Below, in pieces: positions 24,893-34,761 of a DNA stretch of 64,000 nt. Under the pieces are notes generated by a model, which saw nothing but the letters and a program-made list of their open reading frames with translations, did not search any database and had not been told where the DNA came from. The stretch is from JBEISR01 sp044371425 (lineage in GTDB: Bacteria > Planctomycetota > Planctomycetia > Pirellulales > Pirellulaceae). The DNA lies in the NCBI GenBank assembly GCA_044371425.1, contig JBILTR010000003.1, positions 248,001-312,000 on the forward strand, in the 5' to 3' direction. Each line of letters starts with the position of its first letter. Position 1 is the stretch's first letter. Position numbers and translations under genes: made by a program.

Positions 24893-26332
24893 ATGATTCG
24901 ATCGATCGCGAGCATCTGGCGGACAAAGTTCCGCCAAAGGTTCACTTTGCACCGGCGGACTGACGAATTGCACCGGCTGGGGTGGCAGTGGCTTGCGCTC
25001 CTGCTCCTCCTCTCCAATGGCTGCTCCAGCCACTGGATGCGGCTGTCGCAGCCTCGACGCCAATTCTACGATGGGCAAATCAACGAAGCCCGGCAAAGCC
25101 TTGAGAAAATGGCCAGCTCCTGGCGGCGCGACCGCGATGTGGCGGCGCTCGATCTGGCGATGGTCGAACTCTTCTCTGGGAACCCTGGGGAGGCGGAGCG
25201 AAAGTTACGACTGGTTCGTGATCGTTTCGACGAACTGGAAGGTCCACAGCTGGCAGCCTCCACGGTCGCCCTCTGGACCGATGACCAAGTTCGCGCCTAC
25301 GCGGGGGAAGATTACGAAAAAATCTTTCTCCGCTGTTTCCTGACGCTGGCCAATCTCCTAGACGATGGAGAAGATGTCGAAGCCTACTCGCTGCAGACGG
25401 ATCAGAAGCAGCAGGAATTGGCGATGGCTGCCGCCAAGAAACTAGGAGAACAGGAACAAGATCGGTATCGCGAAATCCCCTGCGCAGCATACTTCCGAGG
25501 AATCTTCAAGGAAGCGACCCATCGGGATTACGAAGAAGCAGCCGCCTGCTATCGCAAGGTGGTAGAGCAACTGGGAGATGCGCCGCCGCTGATGGCAGAC
25601 CTCGAAAGAGCCTCTTCAGGTGTCCATAGTCGGCGCGGCCATGGCGTCTTCTACCTGTTCGCACTGGTCGGTCGCGGTCCCTACAAAGTCGAACAGAAGG
25701 AGCACGCCACCAGCGATGCGCTGCTGGTAGCCGATCGCGTGCTCTCAGCCATCGGCCCCCATACGCTGCCTCCGACCCTGGCGCCGATCAAAATCACTGC
25801 CATCGCCTCGCCATCGCAATCGGTCGACCGCATCGGAGTCGCCGTCAATCGCAACTACCAGGGCGAAACCTGGACGATCACCGACTTCCAGCAGATCGCT
25901 TCGGAGCTCTACGAGGTGAAGCGAAAAGAATTGATGGCCCGTGCGGTGGTGCGGCGAGTCCTCAAGAAGGCCACCGTCTACACCGCCAAGGAGGCGATTG
26001 GGGGAACCGATGGCGTCACCAGCCTGGTGATGGATGGTGCCGGAGTTCTGTGGGAGGCAGCCGAACAGGCCGACACACGCTGCTGGGGACTGTTGCCCAG
26101 CCAACTCCAGGTGCTGCGAATCGAACTCCCTGAAGGCGTGCACTCCATTCGACTGCTCCCGCTACTCCACGGTCAAATCCAAGGGACTCCAGTCGACCAT
26201 TCGATCGCCATCGGCGATGGACTCAACACCTACGGAATCGTCTATTTCCCCGATGGTCATGCCATCGGCGGATTTCATACCACGCTGCCTGGAGGCGGCA
26301 GCAACTCCCCGCCAGAGCCTCGCCATCCCTGA
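24893..26332 (+). CDS. TPR-like lipoprotein encoded next to LpoB (COG3014-like)
   Basis: About 479 residues with a lipobox at C44 (WLALLLLLSNGCSSHW). The leader is long if ATG 24893 is used; a TTG at 24968 would give a compact 19-residue one. The first half has helical repeats, with FYDGQINEARQSLEKMASSW, LDLAMVELFSGNPGEAERKL and DYEEAAACYRKVVEQLGD. The second half is beta-rich with ALVGRGPYKVEQKEHATSDAL. The order resembles uncharacterised lipoproteins (COG3014 type, from memory) that accompany LpoB genes in other phyla. The 32 bp after the lpoB-like stop suggest one transcript. I infer a role in envelope assembly. Confidence 0.7.
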   Translation: MIRSIASIWRTKFRQRFTLHRRTDELHRLGWQWLALLLLLSNGCSSHWMRLSQPRRQFYDGQINEARQSLEKMASSWRRDRDVAALDLAMVELFSGNPGEAERKLRLVRDRFDELEGPQLAASTVALWTDDQVRAYAGEDYEKIFLRCFLTLANLLDDGEDVEAYSLQTDQKQQELAMAAAKKLGEQEQDRYREIPCAAYFRGIFKEATHRDYEEAAACYRKVVEQLGDAPPLMADLERASSGVHSRRGHGVFYLFALVGRGPYKVEQKEHATSDALLVADRVLSAIGPHTLPPTLAPIKITAIASPSQSVDRIGVAVNRNYQGETWTITDFQQIASELYEVKRKELMARAVVRRVLKKATVYTAKEAIGGTDGVTSLVMDGAGVLWEAAEQADTRCWGLLPSQLQVLRIELPEGVHSIRLLPLLHGQIQGTPVDHSIAIGDGLNTYGIVYFPDGHAIGGFHTTLPGGGSNSPPEPRHP

Positions 26333-26464
26333 CGGGCCCTCCAGAAGCTGCTCCTTGGCTCTCCTTGGCTCCCAACATCCGGCCATCTGGCAACGCTTCC
26401 CGCTACAATGATCGCGGAGCGGTTCCAGACAGTGGCAATGGGTAAGAAGCAGGAGCGGCCAACG

Positions 26465-28864
26465 ATGAAACAGCGAGCTTGGAAACTCTCCTCATTGAGT
26501 CGCGATACGCTCAGCTGGATCGGGCTTGCTGTGATCCTGGCAACGATCGATGCATCGGCCCTGGGGCAGGATGACACCGGACCACGGGAAGAACGCCCCG
26601 TGGCGCGTCTGTCGACTCCTTGGACCAACCAAGTCGATCGCAGCAACCCGCATCCGGAGTACCCCCGCCCGCAGATGGAACGCTTGACGGATACGCAAGG
26701 TAACGTCAGCTGGAAGCATCTCAACGGACTCTGGGATTATCAGATCACCGACAAGGAAGCTTCCGAACCTAGCCAATGGGAAGGACGTATCCTCGTCCCT
26801 TTCCCGATTGAAAGTCAGTTGTCTGGCGTTCGGCGATGGGTCAGCCCCCAGCAGGCGCTTTGGTACCATCGCTCCTTCACTTCCCCGCCGCTGGAACAGG
26901 GAGAGCGACTGCTGTTGCACCTGGGTGCTAGCGACTGGGAGACGACCGTCTGGGTCGATGGCAAGCGGGTTGGCACTCATCGCGGCGGCTACGATCCATT
27001 CACTCTGGACATCACCGAATCGCTTCAAGACCAGGCGGAGCATCGCCTGGTGATTCGGGTCTGGGACCCCACCGACTCCGCTTCTCAGCCTCGAGGCAAA
27101 CAGGTGCGGCGGCCCGAAGGGATCTGGTACACCGCCGTGACCGGCATCTGGCAGACGGTCTGGTTGGAGCGGGTGCCGGCCAGCCATATCGGCCGACTGA
27201 AGATCGTCCCCGATGCGGTTTCCAAGAGCTTTCAGCTGTCGGTCGAATGCGAGGGCGCCCGGTTGGAGCAGCCGCAAATCCGGCTGCGCGTGGAAGGGCT
27301 TCGCATGCGCACCCAGCGGCACGATCTACCCGCAGGACCGATCGCCATCGAAGGCACCCCCGATCAGCCGCTTCACCTAGCGATCCCCGACGCCAAGCTC
27401 TGGACGCCTGAGGAACCTTGGCTGTACGAGTTTTCGGTCGAGCTGTGGGATCGATCCAAACGGCTGGATCGCATCCGCAGTTATGTAGGAATCCGGTCGA
27501 TCGCCATGGACCGCGATAAGGACGGCAAACCCCGAATCCTGCTCAACGGAACTCCACTCTTCCAATACGGGCCGCTCGATCAGGGCTGGTGGCCCGATGG
27601 GCTTTACACCGCCCCAACCGACGAGGCGCTTCAATTCGATATCGAAGTCACGAAGCGACTGGGGTTCAACATGGCCCGCAAGCATGTCAAAGTCGAACCG
27701 TCGCGATGGTATGCTCACTGCGATCGGCAGGGACTGCTGGTCTGGCAGGACTTCCCCAGCGGGTTTCGCACCGGCAGCAATGAGGCGATTGGAGACGGAG
27801 CCCCCGATGCGGCCTGGAGCGACGAACCGCATCAGCAGTTCATGACCGAACTGGAGGCGATGATCCGCCATCTCCACAACCACCCTTCCATCGTGGTGTG
27901 GGTCCCGTTCAATGAGGGCTGGGGGCAGCACCAGACCAACGAAGTGCTTGCCCAGGCAAAAACATGGGATCCCACTCGACTGATCGATGGTCCCAGCGGC
28001 TGGACGGATCGAGGGCAAGGGGACCTCTGGGATATGCACCGCTATCCAGGGCCTGATATGTTCCCAGTCACCCCCAGTCGTGTTTCGGTGCTTGGCGAAT
28101 TCGGAGGCTTGGGGCTACCCCTAGAGGGCCACACGTGGCTGGACAAAAACAACTGGGGCTATCGCACCTTCAACGACCGTTCATCGCTTCAGGAGGGATA
28201 CGAGCAGTTGGTGACGCAGCTGCCAAGCCTCATCGGACGTGGACTGGCGGCGGCCGTATACACCCAGACTACCGACGTCGAAGTCGAGGTCAATGGACTG
28301 ATGACCTACGATCGCCGTCAGATCAAGTACGATCCAGAACGTTTGGCCGCATTCCATCAGCGACTTTATGAACTGCCTCCTCGCGAAGTGATCCTCGTCC
28401 CAGCCAGCGGCCCAGAGACCTCCGATGCAGCTGCCCAGCGATGGCGATTCACGTTCGACAAGCCCCAGGAAGGCTGGGAGAAAGCGGAGTTTCAGGATGC
28501 ATCATGGAGTGAAGGGCCCGCCGGCTTCGGGGCGCTCAATCCACCCGGCTCCCGAGTGCGAACAACCTGGAATACCCCCGACATCTGGCTTCGAAAGACG
28601 ATGCGGCTGGAACGAGGGAAGAGGGACGGAACGCTGGCCCTTTGGATTCACCACGACGAAGACACCGAGGTCTACGTCAATGGAACCAAAATCTTGGAAC
28701 TCAAGGGGTACACAGTCGCCTACAAATTAGTACCGCTGACTCCAGCCCAAACTGCAGCCTTCCGCGAAGGTGACAACCAGATCGCCCTGCATTGCCACCA
28801 GACTGGCGGCGGGCAGTACCTGGATATGGGATTGGTTGAGCTGATTCCAACGACGAATCGATGA
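26465..28864 (+). CDS. glycoside hydrolase family 2 enzyme (beta-galactosidase-like)
   Basis: A 799-residue exported enzyme with a leader ending TIDASALGQ. The GH2 sugar-binding domain comes first (WKHLNGLWDYQITDK, IPF-type VPFPIESQLSGV, LLLHLGASDWETTVWVDGKR). The immunoglobulin-like domain and the TIM barrel follow. The acid/base is E484 in VPFNEGWGQHQT and the likely nucleophile E545 in VLGEFGGLGLP. The last roughly 150 residues form an extra beta-rich module (WIHHDEDTEVYVNGTKILEL). GH2 members split beta-galactosides, beta-glucuronides or beta-mannosides; specificity is not readable. ATG 26465 gives a clean leader. The stop overlaps the next gene as ATGA. Confidence 0.9.
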   Translation: MKQRAWKLSSLSRDTLSWIGLAVILATIDASALGQDDTGPREERPVARLSTPWTNQVDRSNPHPEYPRPQMERLTDTQGNVSWKHLNGLWDYQITDKEASEPSQWEGRILVPFPIESQLSGVRRWVSPQQALWYHRSFTSPPLEQGERLLLHLGASDWETTVWVDGKRVGTHRGGYDPFTLDITESLQDQAEHRLVIRVWDPTDSASQPRGKQVRRPEGIWYTAVTGIWQTVWLERVPASHIGRLKIVPDAVSKSFQLSVECEGARLEQPQIRLRVEGLRMRTQRHDLPAGPIAIEGTPDQPLHLAIPDAKLWTPEEPWLYEFSVELWDRSKRLDRIRSYVGIRSIAMDRDKDGKPRILLNGTPLFQYGPLDQGWWPDGLYTAPTDEALQFDIEVTKRLGFNMARKHVKVEPSRWYAHCDRQGLLVWQDFPSGFRTGSNEAIGDGAPDAAWSDEPHQQFMTELEAMIRHLHNHPSIVVWVPFNEGWGQHQTNEVLAQAKTWDPTRLIDGPSGWTDRGQGDLWDMHRYPGPDMFPVTPSRVSVLGEFGGLGLPLEGHTWLDKNNWGYRTFNDRSSLQEGYEQLVTQLPSLIGRGLAAAVYTQTTDVEVEVNGLMTYDRRQIKYDPERLAAFHQRLYELPPREVILVPASGPETSDAAAQRWRFTFDKPQEGWEKAEFQDASWSEGPAGFGALNPPGSRVRTTWNTPDIWLRKTMRLERGKRDGTLALWIHHDEDTEVYVNGTKILELKGYTVAYKLVPLTPAQTAAFREGDNQIALHCHQTGGGQYLDMGLVELIPTTNR

Positions 28865-29223
28865 ATCTGGGACGAGGGACACTGAGGATGGAAGATCAGA
28901 CGCAACCGGTTTCTCTGCGACGCTTGGGGGAGGACCAGCTGGAGATCACCTGGAGCGACCAGAGGGTGCAGCAACTGCGGATCGCCACCTTGCGTCAGGC
29001 CTGTCCTTGCGCGGCCTGCAAGGAGAAGAAAAAAGGAGGTGCCCCAGCCCCCAGCCTCCCCGTCCTATCGGCCGCGGAGGCTCAACCCTTGCGTCTCCTG
29101 CAAATGACCCCCGTCGGCAACTACGCCTACCATTTGCGATTTTCGGACCAGCACGACTCCGGCATTTACAGTTTCGCGCTGTTGCGTTCGTTGGATGAGC
29201 GACCGAAGGAGTCGAAGAGCTAA
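28861..29223 (+). CDS. DUF971 (GBBH-like N-terminal domain) protein
   Basis: A 120-residue protein with the DUF971 pattern: LEITWSDQRVQQLRIATLRQACPCAAC and, after a Pro/Lys-rich insert, MTPVGNYAYHLRFSDQHDSGIYSFALLRSL. This domain also occurs at the N-terminus of gamma-butyrobetaine hydroxylase and in iron-sulfur-related proteins, where the Cys-x-Cys-x-x-Cys cluster may bind metal. An ATG at 28888 is a possible later start. It overlaps the GH2 stop by four bases; that link looks positional rather than functional. Confidence 0.85.
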   Translation: MNLGRGTLRMEDQTQPVSLRRLGEDQLEITWSDQRVQQLRIATLRQACPCAACKEKKKGGAPAPSLPVLSAAEAQPLRLLQMTPVGNYAYHLRFSDQHDSGIYSFALLRSLDERPKESKS

Positions 29224-29269
29224 CCATTGCGATCCGATACGACGCAAGGGTGCCTCCCCTTGCGCTAAG

Positions 29270-29992
29270 TCAGTACCCTCCTAGATCCGCCGCCTGAAAA
29301 TCAATCGCAGGTAGCCCCAACTGCGATCGGCAGGCATCGAGGATCGACTGCGTGCGACTGGTCCCACAGCGCGTGGCACCCAGTCGGCGCACTTCCTTGA
29401 GGCTCTCAAAATCCTTGACGCCCCCTGCGGCCTTCACTTGCACGGCAGCGGGAGAAGCCTGACGCATCAAGCGCAGGTCCTCCATCGTCGCCCCACCCGT
29501 CCCATAACCGGTCGATGTTTTCACCCAGTCGACTCCCAGTTCGCCGCAGATCTCGCATAGCCGGATCTTGTGCGAGTCCTGAAGATAGCAGTTCTCGAAG
29601 ATGACTTTGAGTTTCCGCCCTGCCGCATGCGTCGGCTCCAGCACCGCCTCGATCTCGCGCCGCACCTCGGTCCACTGTCCGCTGAGGACCTGGCTGATGT
29701 TGACGACCATATCGAGTTCCTGGCCTCCGTCGGCGATCGCCTGAATCGCCTCCAATCGCTTGATCTGCGGCGTGTGGCCACCGTGGGGAAAGCCGATCGT
29801 GGTGCTGGGGAGCACTCCGGTTCCTTCGAGCATCTGACTGCAACGTTGCAGAAAGTAGGGGAGGATGCAGACGCTGGCGACATCGTAGGCGATGGCCAGA
29901 CGACAGCCCAGTTCCAATTCGGACGCCGTCAGCATCGGTTGCAGCAGCGAATGGTCGATCATCTTCGAATAGTCGCGATAGGTCTCAGACAC
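29270..29992 (-). CDS. deoC: deoxyribose-phosphate aldolase
   Basis: Class I aldolase (240 residues) that cleaves 2-deoxyribose-5-phosphate into glyceraldehyde-3-phosphate and acetaldehyde in nucleoside catabolism. The Schiff-base lysine is K158 in VDWVKTSTGYGTGGAT, the second active-site lysine K187 in VQVKAAGGVKDF, and the acid D94 in ELDMVVNI. The sequence KVIFENCYL stands where most members have LKVILET. No other nucleoside-salvage gene is nearby. It may be the last gene of a reverse-strand unit with the DUF1501 gene 65 bp upstream. The function is firmly supported by motifs. Confidence 0.92.
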   Translation of the reverse strand: MSETYRDYSKMIDHSLLQPMLTASELELGCRLAIAYDVASVCILPYFLQRCSQMLEGTGVLPSTTIGFPHGGHTPQIKRLEAIQAIADGGQELDMVVNISQVLSGQWTEVRREIEAVLEPTHAAGRKLKVIFENCYLQDSHKIRLCEICGELGVDWVKTSTGYGTGGATMEDLRLMRQASPAAVQVKAAGGVKDFESLKEVRRLGATRCGTSRTQSILDACRSQLGLPAIDFQAADLGGY

Positions 29993-30057
29993 AACGACTC
30001 CTTTAGAAACACAACGCCTCTGGAATGGTTTGGCACCGACGAAACAACCAACCGCCC

Positions 30058-31491
30058 TCAGAAAAGTGCCTCGATCGGCTTCCCTTCCTCCAGGATGGCG
30101 AACGGCCTTCCCTGCGCATCGGTCGCTTGGAGGTTGGACACTCCCATCGCGTGATAAACCGTCTTGACGATATCGGAGGGGGTTACCGGATGGAGCGCTG
30201 GGTATTCTCCTAGACGATCACTGCTCCCGTAGACCTGGCCGCCTCGAATGCCACCACCTGCCAGGACGTCGGTCAAGCAATGGGTCCAGTGGTCGCGTCC
30301 TGCCCCGGAGGGACCGCCGCTTCTGGGATCTCCGATCTTCGGTTTGCGTCCCATCTCGCTGGTGACCAGCACCAAGGTTTCCTTCAGCAATTGTCGGCTG
30401 GCTAGGTCTTCGATCAACGCCGAAAAACCGCGATCAAACTCCGGCAGCAAATCTTCCTTGAGGCACTCGAAGTTATTGCCATGGGTATCCCAGCCACCTC
30501 CACTGGCGCACTTCCTCTGCTCGGCTTTCTTCTCGTCCCCCATCCAGAAAACCGCAATGAAGGGGACCCCCGCCTCCACCAGCCGCCTCGCCATCAAAAG
30601 GCTCATTCCATTGACGCTCTTTCCATACCGCTCCAGAACCGACTCAGGCTCCTTGGTCAGATCCATGGCCGCCGTCGTGCTGCTGGACAGCAACAAGTGC
30701 ATCGCCCTCTCCTGCTGCTGATGCCATAGATTCCCTGAAGGCTGGCTGTCCAGTTGGCGACGGATGCGATCGATGCGTTGGCTGAGCGATTTTCGGTCGA
30801 GCAGTCGTTGGGGAGTGACGGGCCCCTCCAAGGTCAGTGAGGGGGTGCGAAACTCCATCGGCGCCTGATGGCTGCTTCGAACCACCAGGGGATCATGAGC
30901 CACCCCGAGACGACCGGCGAACTGTCCGGGTCGGGTGTACATCGGAGCGCCCGGGATTTCGGGCAGGGTGATTGCATTGGTCAGCTGACCATGCGGTGGA
31001 CGTCGCGCATCGATGACCGAGCCGAAGAAGGGGTAGTCGTCTGGATAGGGTTTTCGGTCGTTTCCCTGCGACAGGAAGGTTGGGTCGGGGACTTGCCCGG
31101 TAAGGTGGTAGTAGTAACCGGCATGGTGGTCGTTGGTACTGACCGATCCACCGACGCTAGGCACTAATGCCAGATGGTGGGCCTGCTTTGCCAACATCGG
31201 CAGGTGCTCGCAAAGCCAAAGCCCAGGAGCCGATGTCGCTCGAGGTTCAAATGGCCCCCGATACTCCAGCGGCGCCATCGGCTTCATGTCCCACATATCG
31301 AGGTGAGAAGCTCCACCGCTGAGGAAAAAGAGAATCGTCGACTTGGCCTTGCCCCGACCCGAGGGACCGGGAGTTGCCATCGCTGGCCCGGTTGCCGCGC
31401 CACTGACCCCAAGAGCCGACAGACTGGCGGCTGCTTTCAGGAAAACTCTTCGCGAGTGACAGGAACCATCGGGCAGCCAGCGAGCAAGCAT
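30058..31491 (-). CDS. DUF1501 twin-arginine exported protein
   Basis: A 477-residue protein of a family hugely expanded in planctomycetes. The leader CHSRRVFLKAAASLSALGVS is a twin-arginine signal. The domain starts KSTILFFLSGGASHLDMWD, with the sulfatase/phosphatase-fold metal motif. It continues with SVSTNDHHAGYYYHLTGQ, LVLVTSEMGRKPKIG and GRDHWTHCLTDVLAGGGIRGGQVYG. The fold belongs to the alkaline phosphatase superfamily; activity is unproven. Unlike the usual arrangement, no DUF1549/DUF1553 cytochrome partner is adjacent; the upstream gene encodes a 983-residue unknown. ATG 31491 has AGGAGG seven bases upstream, which decides the start. Confidence 0.93.
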   Translation of the reverse strand: MLARWLPDGSCHSRRVFLKAAASLSALGVSGAATGPAMATPGPSGRGKAKSTILFFLSGGASHLDMWDMKPMAPLEYRGPFEPRATSAPGLWLCEHLPMLAKQAHHLALVPSVGGSVSTNDHHAGYYYHLTGQVPDPTFLSQGNDRKPYPDDYPFFGSVIDARRPPHGQLTNAITLPEIPGAPMYTRPGQFAGRLGVAHDPLVVRSSHQAPMEFRTPSLTLEGPVTPQRLLDRKSLSQRIDRIRRQLDSQPSGNLWHQQQERAMHLLLSSSTTAAMDLTKEPESVLERYGKSVNGMSLLMARRLVEAGVPFIAVFWMGDEKKAEQRKCASGGGWDTHGNNFECLKEDLLPEFDRGFSALIEDLASRQLLKETLVLVTSEMGRKPKIGDPRSGGPSGAGRDHWTHCLTDVLAGGGIRGGQVYGSSDRLGEYPALHPVTPSDIVKTVYHAMGVSNLQATDAQGRPFAILEEGKPIEALF

Positions 31492-31640
31492 CCCTGAACC
31501 TCCTGGTGGCATCGTGTTCCAATGGCGGCGAAGATCTCGATCGCGAACCCGTTCCGGGCGCCTCTTTGGCGGCAGTCGCTCGGCATCCCTTCCCTGAAGT
31601 ATAGCCGATACCACGGATCGCTTCGGAGGAAAAAACCAAG

Positions 31641-34592
31641 CTAGAAGTCTTGGCGGGATGGGGTCGTGCCGGGTGCCTTCTGCGGCGAGGGAGAAGGTGC
31701 CTTGTCGGGTTTGCTGTTCCGGAAAGGCAGCTGGAAGAAATCGAATGGCATCTTCGGCAACTCCAGAGGCATTGCCGATTCCTGAGGCGCCTCGGGGATC
31801 TTCGCCAGATCGATCTGTCCCAACAGAATCAACTGGTCGGGAAGCTGGGTGAAATGCACCTGTGCTCCACCGAACCACTGAGTCCAAGGCGCCTGATAGG
31901 AATCAGGGGCCACCTTGCGATCCAATGCGTTCTTGGATTCCTGGCTGCTTGTCCAGCGCTGCATTCCACCGACAGAGGTCAGTTCGTACTGGCCGCCCAG
32001 GGGACAGCGCAGCTTTGCATCCAGCAGCAATTCGGCCACCTCTCTGGACCGCGAGGGCGGGACTCCTAGTTGCTGCTGAAGGCTGTCGGTCAGCAAGCTG
32101 TTTCCCTCGCTGGCGCGGCGGACTCGTTGATACCACCAGGAAGCAATCCAGGAAGCGATCTGGCTGCGGTTGAGAGGCCCTACAAACAGTCGTACCTGCG
32201 CGGGATCCTCTGCCGGCTGGGGACGCATCGCCGCGATGCATCGCTCCAGCACCTGGCGATCGAAACTGAGCAGACTAAAGCCGGCCCCTTGCCAGCGCCA
32301 CATCCCGATCAGAAGCTTGGAGAACCCAAGTGAATCGGGTGGCCCACCTCCCATCCCCCAGGGCAATCGATCCAGCCATCCTGTTTCCGGCCAGGCCCCC
32401 AGGTAGATCGGAAGCGACTTGAGGATCCACAGGGAGCTGAGGAGGCCGCGGTCGGAGCGAAAAGGTGGTGGGCGGTGATCTTGAATTCCCAGGATCAACG
32501 TGTGGCTGCTTGGCCGATGTCCAGCCAGTGGGTCGTCGACGACTTGGATCTGAGCGTGAACGACATCCGCCTCTGGACGCATCACTTGCAGAGGACTAGC
32601 GGGTGCCAGAATGGTGGCAAACCAGCCCCATTTTTCCTTTCCAAACGGCGCCACATACGCCTCCACCGCAATGCGCTCTTGCACCTGATCCTCGGGGTGC
32701 TTGTAGCGCCGCATTCGAAAGACCAACGGATCGGTCTGTCGCCAGTCGTTCTGATAAAAATCGGCCTGCTTCCGATAATGATCGGACTCCTCTTGGGTCA
32801 CTTTGCCAACCTCCATGTCGGCGATCGGAAGAAAATGCCCCAGCCCCCCACGCTCCGGATCGACCCAGCGATCCCCCAACGTCAGAACGCGTCCCACCCC
32901 ATCGACGCTCGAAAAAGACTCGGGCAATAGCCTCAGGCGAACCAAAGCGTCCAACGATCGGATGGACGCTTCCGGCACGCCCTCCATCCTGGCAGCCAGC
33001 GAGGCCATGTCCGCGGCCTGCAAACGAGCGCGAGCGGAAAGGCGACGCCTCAATTCGATCTGGGTGTGGGGTGAGACGAGGCCCCTCAGAAACTCGGGGG
33101 AAAAGAAACCAAATAGCACATCCTCCGGACCAGGCGGAAGCTGCTCGCGCGCCAATCGGAACACCGGGGACTGCGCAAGCGAGGGACCGCGCCCTTGAGA
33201 AACCCGAATGAACCGCTCCACCACCGCCCTGCTGCTAGTGACCAGCAAATGCGAAGCGTCGGATACCAAGAACGAACGAACGGAAAGATCGGGGGTGGTC
33301 AACAGCGAGACGGTTTCCCCTTCGATCTCGATTTGCTCCTCGCGCATGCCTCGCGATTGGCCAGCCGCCAGAGCCTCGGCGCGGTCCCGCTCCATCGAAC
33401 TGCGCAGCAGTGCCATTTGACGAGCCTGGAAGAGGACCCCAAGCGAAGGACCATCCTGGAAGAAGAGGTCCAGCCCCAATAGCGCGACATCCTCGATCAC
33501 CGCGTCGCCAAACAGCTTGGCAACCATCGTGGTCCGCACCTGCAACCGGTCAGCGATTCGGCTAGAGGTCTCCGTATCCAACCCGCGCAGCATCAACGAA
33601 GGAAGCAGGTCCCCTGCCCCCTGCGCCGTCCGACGCTCGAACCACAAATAGTTGTTGAACGAACCGAAACGCAAGTAGAAACAGTCGATCGGCACATGCT
33701 CGGCCATCGGTTCTACCGATACCTCTTGGCCACCAGCCCCCAGATCCACTGCAAGGTCTTCCCACCGCGGAGCCTCCGGTAGCGGAAGGTTAGGCTGCTG
33801 CCTGGAGTCGACTCCCTCAAGCACTTCTTCCAAAATCGCTTCTCGCTGCGATTCAAAACCTGCGATCATCGCCAGCGTCGATGCCACATCCTCACGAGTT
33901 ACCCCCGGTATCTTTACCTTCGGTAGCCAACGCTGGGGCGTGCGAGCCATCCGCCTGGCAAGCATCGAAAGCAGGTAGCGATCCACCAACCCAGGGTAGT
34001 CTTCGCGAGACAACCTCGACTGCGCCTGTTCGCTATAGCTTTCCCACCACCTAGCCACCATCGAATCGTAGGGATCGCTCGCGACAACCTGTGGCGTCAA
34101 CTTCATCCTCTGTGAATGGTCCCCGACCAATTCGAGATGGAGCGGTTCCACGCCACGGAACAGAAAATCGATGCGCAGCTGACTGGGCGGATCGACCGCA
34201 TCGATCGCCATTCGGATCGCGCCACGCAGGCGAGACAAGATCCTGCCATCCCCGGCGACCAGGGGATCGCTCCCAGCACTCCCCTTCACCGGAATGCTCT
34301 CCCAACTCATCGCCGGATAGAACAGACGACCATCCCTCTCGCGAATCTCCAGCCGCTCCATGCGGGATGTATCCACCACGCCACGCGGCAGCCAGATCGT
34401 TGCCACGCCAAATGGACCCGACGAGTGCCAAAGCGCCACACCCGAGGGAAGGGGGGCCGGATCAGGCTGGGCATCGACCGGATCGGTGAGTCCAAAAACC
34501 ACGACAAGCAGTCCAAGAATCCAAAGCATGGGCCGCCTCAGCGCCGATAGCTGCACTCCGCCTCCTGCCAAGACCTCGGTACCGCATTGCAT
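31641..34592 (-). CDS. large exported protein of unknown function (983 residues)
   Basis: I recognise no domain. The N-terminus has a hydrophobic leader (MLWILGLLVVVFGLTDPVDA, residues 22-41). The body alternates beta-rich and helical segments, has no membrane helix, and ends in a Pro/Lys-rich tail. It contains several dipeptide-like motifs reminiscent of DUF3352-type proteins, such as SFLVSDASHLLVTSSRAVVE and GFFSPEFLRGLVSP, but the resemblance is too weak for a call. ATG 34592 has AGGAGG five bases upstream. The DUF1501 gene follows after about 150 bp on the same strand, so the two may form a functional pair at the cell surface. Upstream lies the repeat array. Confidence 0.7.
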   Translation of the reverse strand: MQCGTEVLAGGGVQLSALRRPMLWILGLLVVVFGLTDPVDAQPDPAPLPSGVALWHSSGPFGVATIWLPRGVVDTSRMERLEIRERDGRLFYPAMSWESIPVKGSAGSDPLVAGDGRILSRLRGAIRMAIDAVDPPSQLRIDFLFRGVEPLHLELVGDHSQRMKLTPQVVASDPYDSMVARWWESYSEQAQSRLSREDYPGLVDRYLLSMLARRMARTPQRWLPKVKIPGVTREDVASTLAMIAGFESQREAILEEVLEGVDSRQQPNLPLPEAPRWEDLAVDLGAGGQEVSVEPMAEHVPIDCFYLRFGSFNNYLWFERRTAQGAGDLLPSLMLRGLDTETSSRIADRLQVRTTMVAKLFGDAVIEDVALLGLDLFFQDGPSLGVLFQARQMALLRSSMERDRAEALAAGQSRGMREEQIEIEGETVSLLTTPDLSVRSFLVSDASHLLVTSSRAVVERFIRVSQGRGPSLAQSPVFRLAREQLPPGPEDVLFGFFSPEFLRGLVSPHTQIELRRRLSARARLQAADMASLAARMEGVPEASIRSLDALVRLRLLPESFSSVDGVGRVLTLGDRWVDPERGGLGHFLPIADMEVGKVTQEESDHYRKQADFYQNDWRQTDPLVFRMRRYKHPEDQVQERIAVEAYVAPFGKEKWGWFATILAPASPLQVMRPEADVVHAQIQVVDDPLAGHRPSSHTLILGIQDHRPPPFRSDRGLLSSLWILKSLPIYLGAWPETGWLDRLPWGMGGGPPDSLGFSKLLIGMWRWQGAGFSLLSFDRQVLERCIAAMRPQPAEDPAQVRLFVGPLNRSQIASWIASWWYQRVRRASEGNSLLTDSLQQQLGVPPSRSREVAELLLDAKLRCPLGGQYELTSVGGMQRWTSSQESKNALDRKVAPDSYQAPWTQWFGGAQVHFTQLPDQLILLGQIDLAKIPEAPQESAMPLELPKMPFDFFQLPFRNSKPDKAPSPSPQKAPGTTPSRQDF

Positions 34593-34761
34593 ACCCGCCT
34601 CCTGTCCGTTCGCCTCCGTAGATCACTCCGCTAAGGATAGCGTCCAAGCGCCAACCGCCAACTCTCCCGCCCCAATTGAGAATTCCACTCCAAGGTCTGG
34701 GCGACTTCAATTCCCAAATCGGCTTGGCAACAAGAAACCAGCAAAGACTCACCATCCAACC

